From the NCBI RefSeq assembly GCF_900114315.1, contig NZ_FOSQ01000002.1, positions 372,001 to 436,000 on the forward strand: a stretch of DNA of 64,000 nucleotides, read 5' to 3'. This document shows, one piece after another, positions 54,753 through 62,376 of this stretch. Each line of letters starts with the position of its first letter. Position 1 is the stretch's first letter. The stretch is from Falsiroseomonas stagni DSM 19981 (GTDB lineage: Bacteria; Pseudomonadota; Alphaproteobacteria; Acetobacterales; Acetobacteraceae). The notes under the pieces were generated by a model. The model searched no databases. It saw nothing but the letters and a program-made list of their open reading frames with translations, and was not told the DNA's origin. The position numbers and the translations under genes are program-made.

Positions 54753-55679
54753 ATGACCTACCAGGTGAAGCGGGACTTCGTCGGCTATGGCCGCCATACG
54801 CCGGACCCGCGCTGGCCGAACGCGGCGCGCATCGCCGTCAACTTCGTCCTCAATGTGGAGGAAGGCTCCGAACCCTCCGTCCAGGACGGCGAGGGTTTCA
54901 CCGAGAACAACCTGACCGAGGCCGCCGCCCGCGCGCAGATCCCGCGCGGCCGCGACCTGGCGGCGGAGGGCATGTTCGAATACGGCAGCCGCGCCGGCTT
55001 CTGGCGCATCCTCCGCGCCTTCGAGGACCGGAAACTCCCCCTCACCTTCTTCGCCTGCGCCCTCGCGCTCGAACGCAATCCCCCCATCGCGGAAGCGATC
55101 CGCGACAGCGGCATGGACATCTGTTCGCATGGCTGGCGCTGGGTGAAGCACTACGAAATGGATGAGGCCGAGGAGCGGTCTCAGATCGCCCGCGCCGTCG
55201 CCAGCTTCAAGGCCACCACGGGCATGACGCCGGAGGGCTGGTACTGCCGCTACGGACCCAGCGTGAACACGCGCCGCCTGGTCGCGGAACACGGAGGTTT
55301 CCTCTACGACAGCGACTATTACGGCGACGAATTGCCGCATTGGGTGACGGTGCAGGGCAGCCCGCATCTGGTCGTGCCCTACACCATGACGACGAATGAT
55401 GCGCGGCACTTCGGCGCCGCCACGACCGCCGACGACTGGTTCCATTTCTGCCGCGACCATTTCGACGTGCTCTACGCCGAAGGCGCGGCGGGACGGCCCC
55501 TGATGATGTCCATCGGCCTGCATTCCCGGATCACCGGCCAGCCCGCGCGCGCCGCCGGCCTTCACCGCCTGCTGGATCACATGGCGGCGAAGGAGGGCGT
55601 CTGGATCACGCGGCGGATCGACATCGCCCGTCACTGGGTGGCGACGCATCCCTATCCCGGCCGTGGCCTGAACGAATAG
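54753..55679 (+). CDS. Polysaccharide deacetylase family protein (PuuE/allantoinase type)
   Basis: A 308-residue NodB-fold hydrolase resembling cofactor-independent allantoinase PuuE and related cyclic amidases. The signature RDFVGYGRHTPDPRWPNAARIAVNFVLNVEEGSE is the PuuE N-terminus. LPLTFFACALALERNPP and DICSHGWRWVKHYEMDEAEER follow, the latter with the His of the active site. It ends GLHSRITGQPARAAGLHRLLDHM, also typical. It probably opens a cyclic amide (allantoin or hydantoin type). It is divergent from the CoA transferase operon and converges on a Bug gene. Confidence 0.88.
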   Translation: MTYQVKRDFVGYGRHTPDPRWPNAARIAVNFVLNVEEGSEPSVQDGEGFTENNLTEAAARAQIPRGRDLAAEGMFEYGSRAGFWRILRAFEDRKLPLTFFACALALERNPPIAEAIRDSGMDICSHGWRWVKHYEMDEAEERSQIARAVASFKATTGMTPEGWYCRYGPSVNTRRLVAEHGGFLYDSDYYGDELPHWVTVQGSPHLVVPYTMTTNDARHFGAATTADDWFHFCRDHFDVLYAEGAAGRPLMMSIGLHSRITGQPARAAGLHRLLDHMAAKEGVWITRRIDIARHWVATHPYPGRGLNE

Positions 55680-55683
55680 GCAT

Positions 55684-56652
55684 TCAGTCCGGCCGGATAT
55701 TCGCCTCCCGGATCACGCGGGTCCAACGCGCGCGGTCGCGCTCGATCAGCGCGCCAAAGGCGGCCGGCGTCATCGGTGCGGGATCGGAACCCTGGGCGAG
55801 CAGCTTTTCGCGGAAGGCGGGGCGCGCCAGCAGCGCATTGACCTCGGTGTTCACGCGATCGACCACCGCGGCGGGCGTGCCTGTCGGCGCCGCGATGCCG
55901 TACCAGCCCGTGGCCTCATAGCCCGGCACGCCGGATTCCGCGACGGTCGGGATGTCCGGCAGCGCCGCGTTGCGCGTCGCCGTCGTCACCGCCAGGGCGC
56001 GGACGCGGCCTTCCCGGATATGCGGCAGGGCCAGCGGCAGCGTATCGCACAGGATCTGCACGCGCCCCGCGATGGTGTCCGTCATGGCCGGGCCGCCCCC
56101 GCGGTAGGGGATGTGCTGGATGTCCACGCCCGCCATCTGCTTCAGCAATTCGCCAAAAAGATGTTGGGCCGTGCCGTTGCCGCCGCTGGCATAGGAGAGC
56201 GCGCCGGGCTGCGCCTTTGCCAGCGCCAGCAGCTCCGTCATCGTCCGCGCCGGCACCGCGGCATTGACGATGAAGATGGAGGGCACGATCGCCACCATCG
56301 CCACGGGCGTCAGGTCGCGGGACGGATCGATGTTCAGCCTGAACAGGCCCGGATTGATCGCGAAGGGGCCGGTGCTGGCCAGCAGCAACGTGTAGCCATC
56401 CGGCGTGCTGCGGGCCGCGTGTTCCGTGCCGATGGCGCCGCCGGCGCCGACGCGGTTCTCCACGAAGACCGTCTGGCGCAGCGCCGCCGTCAGCTCCTCC
56501 GCCATCAGCCGCGCCGTGAGGTCCGCGGCGCCACCTGGCGGGAAGGGGGAAACCAGCCGCACCTGGCGGTTCGGCCATTCCGCGCCCTGCGCCAGCGCCG
56601 GCATGGAAAGCCCCGCCATGCCGCTGGCCAGCAGCGTCCTGCGTCGCATCAT
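55684..56652 (-). CDS. Bug/TctC-family receptor
   Basis: Periplasmic receptor of about 322 residues with signal MMRRRTLLASGMAGLSMPALAQ. WPNRQVRLVSPFPPGGAADLTARLMAEEL, GAGGAIGTEHAARSTPDGYTLLLAS and QHIPYRGGGPAMTDTIAGRVQIL are standard. AAGGGAAA precedes the ATG at 56652. An upstream ATG at 56718 would add 22 residues that do not look like a signal and would start next to the operator. It is divergent from the isochorismatase gene across site D. Confidence 0.92.
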   Translation of the reverse strand: MMRRRTLLASGMAGLSMPALAQGAEWPNRQVRLVSPFPPGGAADLTARLMAEELTAALRQTVFVENRVGAGGAIGTEHAARSTPDGYTLLLASTGPFAINPGLFRLNIDPSRDLTPVAMVAIVPSIFIVNAAVPARTMTELLALAKAQPGALSYASGGNGTAQHLFGELLKQMAGVDIQHIPYRGGGPAMTDTIAGRVQILCDTLPLALPHIREGRVRALAVTTATRNAALPDIPTVAESGVPGYEATGWYGIAAPTGTPAAVVDRVNTEVNALLARPAFREKLLAQGSDPAPMTPAAFGALIERDRARWTRVIREANIRPD

Positions 56653-56719
56653 CGGTCCGTTTCCCTTGGCTGATGCCCGGATGCGCCGCTCGCGATACGC
56701 GGCGCCCTCGGTTATCATG

Positions 56720-56731
56720 TTGTCCGGACAA
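56720..56731. promoter_or_regulatory. Candidate GntR operator, site D (perfect palindrome)
   Basis: TTGTCCGGACAA, a perfect 12-base palindrome and the best of four copies in the window. It lies in the divergent region between the Bug gene (start 56652) and the isochorismatase-GntR genes (start 56782), 50 bases before the latter. HutC-type GntR proteins bind TTGT-N4-ACAA-like sites, and such a regulator is encoded 760 bases away. Confidence 0.65.
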
Positions 56732-56781
56732 GGCTATGCGGCCCCCCCAACGGGGTCAACGCCGCAGGCAGGAGGACCCGC

Positions 56782-57495
56782 ATGCCGAGTGACAGCGCAC
56801 GCCCTTGGGACATCTTCCTCACGGACGCGGATCGCGCCGTCCTGTCCAAGGGGCGCTTCGGCCGTCGCATGGGCTTCGGGCGTCGCGCGGCGGTCCTCGT
56901 CATCGATGCGCAGCGCTACATGGTGGGGGCGGAGGGTGATGACGCATCCTGGCCTTCAAGCTGCGGCGCGATCGGCCGCGCCTCCCTCGCCGCCGCCGCG
57001 CAGGTGGTGCGCGCCGCGCAGGATGCGGGTGCCCCCTGCATCTTCACGCGCTTCGAACTGGACCCGGAAGGCCGGGACATCGGCGTCTACGGCCGCAAGC
57101 GGGACCTGCTGTCCAGCGACCATTGGTGCCTGGCGGGCAGCACCGGCGCGGAACTCGCGGACGGCATGGCCCCCCATCCGCGCGACCTGGTCTTCGTGAA
57201 GAAGAAGCCCTCCGCCTTCCACGGCACGCCCCTTCTGGGCTACCTGATCGACCGCGGCATCGACACCGTCATCGTCACCGGCGGCGCCACCAGCAACTGC
57301 GTGCAGGCGACGGTGTTCGACGCCGCGTCCTACAATCTTCGCGCCATCGTGCCGCAGGAAGCCGTGTTCGACCGCATCCCCATCTCCCACGCCATCGCAC
57401 TCTTCGACATGGACCGGCAATTCGCCGATGTCCTGCCGATGGAGGAGGTGCTGGCCTGGCTCGGCACGCTGCGCGACGGGACCGCGCCGGCGTGA
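56782..57495 (+). CDS. Isochorismatase-fold cysteine hydrolase (N-carbamoylsarcosine amidase-like)
   Basis: A 237-residue amidohydrolase. The Asp-Lys-Cys triad is D42 in AAVLVIDAQRYM, K140 in VFVKKKPSAFHGTPL, and C173 in VTGGATSNCVQATVFDAAS with the cis-peptide GGAT. RRMGFGRRAAVLVID is typical of N-carbamoylsarcosine amidase, maleamate amidase and related groups. It hydrolyses a small amide or ureide in the cytoplasm. Its stop overlaps the GntR start (GTGA), so enzyme and regulator are coupled, and site D lies upstream. The substrate is not fixed by sequence. Confidence 0.9.
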   Translation: MPSDSARPWDIFLTDADRAVLSKGRFGRRMGFGRRAAVLVIDAQRYMVGAEGDDASWPSSCGAIGRASLAAAAQVVRAAQDAGAPCIFTRFELDPEGRDIGVYGRKRDLLSSDHWCLAGSTGAELADGMAPHPRDLVFVKKKPSAFHGTPLLGYLIDRGIDTVIVTGGATSNCVQATVFDAASYNLRAIVPQEAVFDRIPISHAIALFDMDRQFADVLPMEEVLAWLGTLRDGTAPA

Positions 57496-58241
57496 CCAGG
57501 CGCAGCGCCACGCGCCTCGGCCCGCGCTACGCCGCGCTGGCGGAAACGCTGGCCGCCGCCATCGCCGCCGGCCAGCCCGCGGTGGGGGAGAACCTGCCCA
57601 CCGAGGCGAAGCTGGCGGACTCCCACGGCGTCAGCCGCGCCACGGTGCGCGAGGCCCTGCGTCGCCTGCGCGACCAGGGGCTGGTGGAGCCCGTGCACGG
57701 CGTCGGCACCCGCGTCATCGCCCGCCGTCCCCGCCCGACCTATGAGATGGCGGTGCGGTCCCTGGCCGATCTGATGGGCTATGGCGGACCGACGCAGCTT
57801 GCCGTGACGAAGCGTGACCGGCTGGTGGTGGACCCGGCGCTTGGCGCCCTCCTGGGCGATGGCGCGGGGGTGGAGATGCTGCGCATCACCGGCATCCGCA
57901 CCGCCGCCGGCGCGGACCCCACGCCCTTGGCGGCGGTGGAGATGTTCATCCCCGCCCCCTTCGCCGCCGCCGCCGAACGGCCGGAGGTCGGCCGCACCCC
58001 GATCTACCGCCTGATCGAACGGCAATGGCGCATCCCCGTGGTGGATATGCGGCAGGAGATCGCGGCGCTCTCCCTGCCCCGCGCCGCCGCCCATGCGCTG
58101 GGCGTTCGGGCGGGCACGCCGGGCCTGCGGATCGTGCGCCGCTTCTACGGGCCGCAGGCCCTGCTGCTGGAAGCAACCGTCAACCTCCACGCCGCCTCCC
58201 CGCGCTTCGCCTACGCCATCCGCCTGTCATCGCCGGAGTAG
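57492..58241 (+). CDS. GntR-family transcriptional regulator, HutC subfamily
   Basis: A 249-residue repressor-type regulator. The winged helix-turn-helix at about residues 10-75 reads PAVGENLPTEAKLADSHGVSRATVREALRRLRDQGLVEPVHGVGTRVI, the GntR signature. The C-terminal domain (about 95-245) has the UTRA pattern, with TPIYRLIERQWRIPVVDMRQEIAALSLP and GLRIVRRFYGPQALLLEATVNLHA, so it should bind a small effector. It starts with GTG at 57492 inside the isochorismatase stop. It is the only HutC-type regulator in the window and lies near four TTGTCCGGACAA-like sites, so it is the best candidate for binding them. Confidence 0.9.
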   Translation: MTRRSATRLGPRYAALAETLAAAIAAGQPAVGENLPTEAKLADSHGVSRATVREALRRLRDQGLVEPVHGVGTRVIARRPRPTYEMAVRSLADLMGYGGPTQLAVTKRDRLVVDPALGALLGDGAGVEMLRITGIRTAAGADPTPLAAVEMFIPAPFAAAAERPEVGRTPIYRLIERQWRIPVVDMRQEIAALSLPRAAAHALGVRAGTPGLRIVRRFYGPQALLLEATVNLHAASPRFAYAIRLSSPE

Positions 58242-58304
58242 CATCGGGCCTGGACCTTCACACGCCGGGCGCGATATTGCGCTGGCATTCGCGAAGGACC
58301 CGCC

Positions 58305-59243
58305 ATGACCCTCGCCGGCCTTTCCCTGCGTGACCTCGAATACCTGCTGGCGGTGGCGGAGCATCTGAGCTTCGGCCGCGCCGCCCAGGCCTGCGCGGTC
58401 AGCCAGCCCACCCTCTCCGCCCAGATCCGCAAGGTGGAGGAATTGCTGAAGATCGAGGTCTTCGAACGCGCCCCCCGCGGCGTGCTGGTGACCTCCCGCG
58501 GCGCCGAGGTCGTCGCCCAGGCGCGCCTCGTAGTGGCAGAGGCGCGCCGGCTGTTCGAGGTTGCGGCCGCCGGCAACGCGCCGCTGGAAGGCACCTTCCG
58601 CCTCGGCGTCATCGCCACCCTCGGCCCCTACCTCGTCCCCTTCCTGCTGAAGCCGCTGCGCGCGCGCTTCCCGCATCTGCGGCTGCTGCTGTCGGAGGGC
58701 TATACGCGGCAGCTGGCGCGCCAGGTTGAGGAAGGGGAGCTGGACGCCATCCTCGCCGCCTCTCCCCTCCCCGGCCCCGAACTCACCGAACTGAAGCTGT
58801 TCCGGGAGGAATTCGTCCTGGCCGTGCCGCGCGACCATCCGCTGGCGCGCGTGGAGCAGGTGCGACGGGAGGATGTCCCGGTCCAGGACCTGATCCTGAT
58901 GAGTGAGGGCCACTGCCTGCGCGAACACGCCCTCGCCTATTACGCGGAGCGCCTGTCGGTCGACCGTCCCGACTTGCAGGCCGCGAGCCTGGAGACGCTG
59001 CGCCAGATGATCGCGGCCGGCGTCGGCGTCTCCCTGCTGCCGCAACTCGCCGTGCAGGTCGGCGCGCTGCTGGATGACATGGTGGCCTATCGCCGGATCG
59101 GCGATGGCAGCATCTCCCGCGACGTCGCGCTGTTCCACCGCCCGGGTTTCAGCCGCATCCGGGACGTGCGGCTGCTCCGCCAGGCGGTCCAGCAGATCCT
59201 GGCGGAGCAGAGCGCGGTGAAGGTGGCGGCGACGCTGGCGTGA
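58305..59243 (+). CDS. LysR-family regulator, OxyR-like, lacking the second cysteine
   Basis: A 312-residue LysR regulator. The N-terminal helix-turn-helix is DLEYLLAVAEHLSFGRAAQACAVSQPTLSAQIRKVEELLKIEVFER. The C-terminal sensor resembles OxyR: C204 in MSEGHCLREHALAYYAE aligns with the peroxidatic Cys of OxyR (GHCLRDQA). The position nine residues later, Cys in OxyR, is Tyr here. It could sense peroxide by a single Cys or have another effector. It follows the GntR gene by 63 bases on the same strand and converges on the aldolase gene. Its targets are not visible. Confidence 0.88.
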   Translation: MTLAGLSLRDLEYLLAVAEHLSFGRAAQACAVSQPTLSAQIRKVEELLKIEVFERAPRGVLVTSRGAEVVAQARLVVAEARRLFEVAAAGNAPLEGTFRLGVIATLGPYLVPFLLKPLRARFPHLRLLLSEGYTRQLARQVEEGELDAILAASPLPGPELTELKLFREEFVLAVPRDHPLARVEQVRREDVPVQDLILMSEGHCLREHALAYYAERLSVDRPDLQAASLETLRQMIAAGVGVSLLPQLAVQVGALLDDMVAYRRIGDGSISRDVALFHRPGFSRIRDVRLLRQAVQQILAEQSAVKVAATLA

Positions 59244-59246
59244 CGT

Positions 59247-60029
59247 CTATTGCCGCCAGCTGCTGTCCACCTGGTCCAGCTTCCGCAGCAGCCCCGGCCA
59301 TTCCAGCAGGCCGTAGCGGCGGGACTGGGTCAGGTCATAGGCGGCGCAGGACCGCGCCACGACCTCGGGCGAGGGCATCTCCAGCTCCGTGTTGCAGGCC
59401 ATGGCGGCAAGCTGCGCCTGGCAGGCGCGCTCCATCCCCCACATCGCGATGAAGGCCTCCGGCACGCTCTCCCCCAGCGTCAGCAGGCCGTGGTTCTTGA
59501 GGATGCAGTAGTTCTTCTCCCCGATGCTCCGCGCCAGCAGGTCACGCTCGGACGGATCACGCTCCGGCCCGCGGAAATCATGATAGGCGACGCGGCCATA
59601 GAAGCGCGTCGCGGTCTGCGTCAGCGGCAGCAGCCCGCATTTCAGGGCGGATACCGCCATGCCCGCGATGGTGTGGGTGTGCATCGCCGCCATCGCATCC
59701 GGCCGAGCGCGGTACAGCGCGCTGTGGATGGTGAAGCCGGCCTTGTGCAGGCCATAGGGAAGCTCCGGCTTGTACAGCACCTCACCCTCGATCGTGACCT
59801 TGAGGAGGGAGGAGGCCGTGATCTCCCCGAACAGCATGCCGTTCGGGTTGATCAGGAACTGGTCCGGCGCATCCGGCACCCGCGCGGAGATGTGGGTGTA
59901 GATCATGTCGGACATGCCGTAGCCGTCGCAGAGCCGGTAGGCGGCGGCGAGGTCGAGCCGCGCCTTCCACTCGGCGTCGCTCACGGAAGCCTGGATGGGC
60001 GCAATCTCAAGCGGGCCGAACTGGGTCAT
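59247..60029 (-). CDS. Class II aldolase/adducin family protein
   Basis: A 260-residue protein of the fuculose-1-phosphate aldolase fold. RLCDGYGMSDMIYTHISARVPDAPDQFLINPNGMLFGEITASSLLKV is the conserved N-terminal block. The zinc-ligand motif AMHTHTIAGMAVSAL and the third His in CILKNHGLLTLGESVPEAF are present, and the acidic base lies in this region. It should cleave or epimerise a hydroxyacid or sugar, or decarboxylate a related compound. It follows a Bug receptor gene by 13 bases in the same operon, so it may act on the compound that receptor captures. Confidence 0.89.
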   Translation of the reverse strand: MTQFGPLEIAPIQASVSDAEWKARLDLAAAYRLCDGYGMSDMIYTHISARVPDAPDQFLINPNGMLFGEITASSLLKVTIEGEVLYKPELPYGLHKAGFTIHSALYRARPDAMAAMHTHTIAGMAVSALKCGLLPLTQTATRFYGRVAYHDFRGPERDPSERDLLARSIGEKNYCILKNHGLLTLGESVPEAFIAMWGMERACQAQLAAMACNTELEMPSPEVVARSCAAYDLTQSRRYGLLEWPGLLRKLDQVDSSWRQ

Positions 60030-60042
60030 GGTCGTGGTTCCT

Positions 60043-61011
60043 TCAGGAATCGCCGCGGATGCCGGCGCGCTGGATCACCTCGCGCCAGCGGGGGATCTCG
60101 GCGGAAAGCTGCGCCGTCAGCGCGGCGGGCCCATCCATGCGCACGATGGCCGCGGCGGAGCCGAGGCGGTTGAGCAGGTCCTCGTCATGGCGCATCGCCA
60201 GAAGTTCCGCGACCAGACGGCCATGCAGCGCCTCCGGCAGGCCCTTCGGCGCGAACATCGCGAACCAGTTCGGCGCGGCGTAGCCGGGGACGAATTCGGC
60301 GATGGCTGGAATCTCCGGCACGGCCGGCACGCGGCCCGGCATCGTCATGCCCAGCAGTCGCGCCCTTCCCTGGCGGTAATGCGCCAGCACTTCGACGGTG
60401 CTGCCGAAGACGAAGTCGATCTCCCCGGTATAGACGGCATTCACCGCCTGGCTGACGCCGCGATACGGGACATGGGTGATGTCGATGTTGGCAAGCGCCC
60501 CGAACTGCGCCGCCGCCAGGTGGTTCGCCGAACCGACGCCGCCCGATCCGTAGGTCAGGATGCCCGGCTGCGCCCGTGCCGCGGCCAGCAGGGCGGACAG
60601 GTCCGCGAAGCGGCTGTCGGCGCGGACCATCAGGCCGGCCGGCACGTCGCACACCACCGTCAGCGGTGCCAGGTCGCGCAGCGGGTCGAAGTTCAACTGG
60701 GCCTGCAGCGTCGGCAGGATGGCGATGGAGGAGGAGATGAAAAGCAGCGTCGCGCCATCGGGCTCGGCTCGGGCAACCTGCTGGGCCCCCAGCCCGCCGC
60801 CGACGCCGGGCCGATTCTCCACGATGAAGGTGGCACCCATCCGGCGGCTGAGTCGGTCCGCGATGATGCGCGCGGGCACGTCCTGCGGGCCACCGGCCGC
60901 GAAGGGGATGATGATCCGCACCTGGCGCACCGGCCAGGCTTCCTGGGCATGGACGAGCGACGGCGCCGCCAAGGCGCCTGCCGCGAGAAGCAGGGCCTGC
61001 CTGCGTTGCAT
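60043..61011 (-). CDS. Bug/TctC-family receptor
   Basis: Periplasmic receptor of 322 residues with signal MQRRQALLLAAGALAAPSLVHAQ. WPVRQVRIIIPFAAGGPQDVPARIIADRL, GVGGGLGAQQVARAEPDGATLLFIS and THVPYRGVSQAVNAVYTGEIDFVF are present. GGAGGA precedes the ATG. It is the first gene of a two-gene operon with the class II aldolase and is divergent from the TctC-TctA operon across a 184-base gap. Confidence 0.93.
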   Translation of the reverse strand: MQRRQALLLAAGALAAPSLVHAQEAWPVRQVRIIIPFAAGGPQDVPARIIADRLSRRMGATFIVENRPGVGGGLGAQQVARAEPDGATLLFISSSIAILPTLQAQLNFDPLRDLAPLTVVCDVPAGLMVRADSRFADLSALLAAARAQPGILTYGSGGVGSANHLAAAQFGALANIDITHVPYRGVSQAVNAVYTGEIDFVFGSTVEVLAHYRQGRARLLGMTMPGRVPAVPEIPAIAEFVPGYAAPNWFAMFAPKGLPEALHGRLVAELLAMRHDEDLLNRLGSAAAIVRMDGPAALTAQLSAEIPRWREVIQRAGIRGDS

Positions 61012-61119
61012 GACGATTCCTCCGGTTCGGGCGCGGTGGACCGCGCCCCTTGCAGGCATTTTGCCCCGCCAGGCCGCCGCCGTCACCCCGGCGGTGAGCA
61101 AGGCGTGACGAGCGGGGCT

Positions 61120-61164
61120 TTGCCTTCGCCTGAAAAAGGGTTCTATCGTTCCCATTAGGTGGGA
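61120..61164 (+). promoter_or_regulatory. Candidate promoter and operator upstream of the TctC-TctA operon
   Basis: A possible -35 TTGCCT (61120-61125) and -10 TCTATC (61142-61147) are separated by 16 bases, in an AT-richer patch. A short inverted repeat TCCCA-TTAGG-TGGGA (61150-61164) follows. The matches to the consensus are weak, so this is tentative. Confidence 0.3.
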
Positions 61165-61195
61165 CAAACTCGCCAGAATTTCGGGAGAGACGACC

Positions 61196-62314
61196 ATGGC
61201 TGACCGCGAAGGCGTGCCGCACGCCGGGAGACGCGACCTGATCCGGCTCGGCGCCGGGCTTGGCCTGGCGGCGGCGCTGCCGGGCGGCGCCAGCGCGCAG
61301 GATTTCACCGGGCGCACCATCGAATGGATCATCCCCATGTCGGTCGGCGGCGGGTCCGATACCTGGGCGCGCTTCCACCTGCCCTTCATGAACCGCCACA
61401 TGCCGGGCAACCCCACCATCGTCATCCGCAACATCACCGGCGGCGGCGGCATCAACGGCACGAACCAGTTCGCCGCGCGGGCGCGCCCGGACGGGCTGAC
61501 CATCCTCGGCACCACCGCCTCCATCCAGTTCCCCTTCCTGCTCGGCGATCCGCGGGTGCGCTACGACTATGCGAACTGGGTGCCGGTCCTCGCCTCCCCC
61601 ACCGGTGGCGTGATGTACATCCGGCCGGAGATCGGCGTGCGTGGCCCCGGCGACATCGCCCGGCTGCGCGCCACGACGGGCCTGAAATTCGGCAGCCAGG
61701 GGCCGACCTCGCTCGACATGGTGCCCGCGCTGGCGTTTGATCTGCTGGGCATCGACGTGCAGGTCGTCATGGGCATGCAGGGCCGCGGCCAGGGCAGGCT
61801 TGCGTTCGAACGCGGCGAGACGCCGATCGATTACCAGACCAGCTCCGCCTATATCAGCCAGGTCATGCCGCTGGTGCGCGAAGGCAAGGCCGTGCCGCTG
61901 TGCAGCTGGGGCAGCCTGAACGACGCGGGCGAACTCGTCCGCGACAGCAATTTCCCGGACCTTCCGCATTTCGCGGAATTCCTCCAGGCCGCCACCGGCC
62001 GCGCGCCATCCGGCCCTGCCTGGGAAGCGTGGAAGGCACTGTTCATCGCGGGCTTCGGCGCGCAGAAATTCGTGGTGCTGCCGAAGACCACGCCGGCCAA
62101 TCTGGTGAACGCCTACAAGGAGGCCTTCCGCAAGACCATCGCGGATGCGGAATACCGGGAAAAGCGCGGCCCCGTCATCGGCGAGTACAACGAGACGGTC
62201 GGCGAGCCCGCCGACCGCGCCTACGCCGCAGCCACCACCATGTCGCCCGAGGTCCGGCAATGGACGCGGGACTGGCTGCAGCGCCGCTTCAACCACACCC
62301 TCGGTCGCGAATAG
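61196..62314 (+). CDS. TctC-type receptor of the adjacent tripartite tricarboxylate transporter
   Basis: Periplasmic receptor of 372 residues, larger and more divergent than the seven Bug proteins of this window. The signal is Tat-like (RRDLIRLGAGLGLAAALPGGASAQ). The binding loop is TIEWIIPMSVGGGSDTWARFHLPFM, followed by GGGGINGTNQFAARARPDGLTILG. The usual PYRG signature is replaced by VVMGMQGRGQGRLAFERGETPIDY. GGGAGAG precedes the ATG. It is the only receptor here directly next to a TctA gene (62 bases), so it is probably the real partner of that transporter. Confidence 0.9.
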   Translation: MADREGVPHAGRRDLIRLGAGLGLAAALPGGASAQDFTGRTIEWIIPMSVGGGSDTWARFHLPFMNRHMPGNPTIVIRNITGGGGINGTNQFAARARPDGLTILGTTASIQFPFLLGDPRVRYDYANWVPVLASPTGGVMYIRPEIGVRGPGDIARLRATTGLKFGSQGPTSLDMVPALAFDLLGIDVQVVMGMQGRGQGRLAFERGETPIDYQTSSAYISQVMPLVREGKAVPLCSWGSLNDAGELVRDSNFPDLPHFAEFLQAATGRAPSGPAWEAWKALFIAGFGAQKFVVLPKTTPANLVNAYKEAFRKTIADAEYREKRGPVIGEYNETVGEPADRAYAAATTMSPEVRQWTRDWLQRRFNHTLGRE

Positions 62315-62376
62315 CGCGTCAAGGCGCCCGCATCGCCGATGCGGGCGCACCTGCCTCTGCCCATGGATGACGCGCG

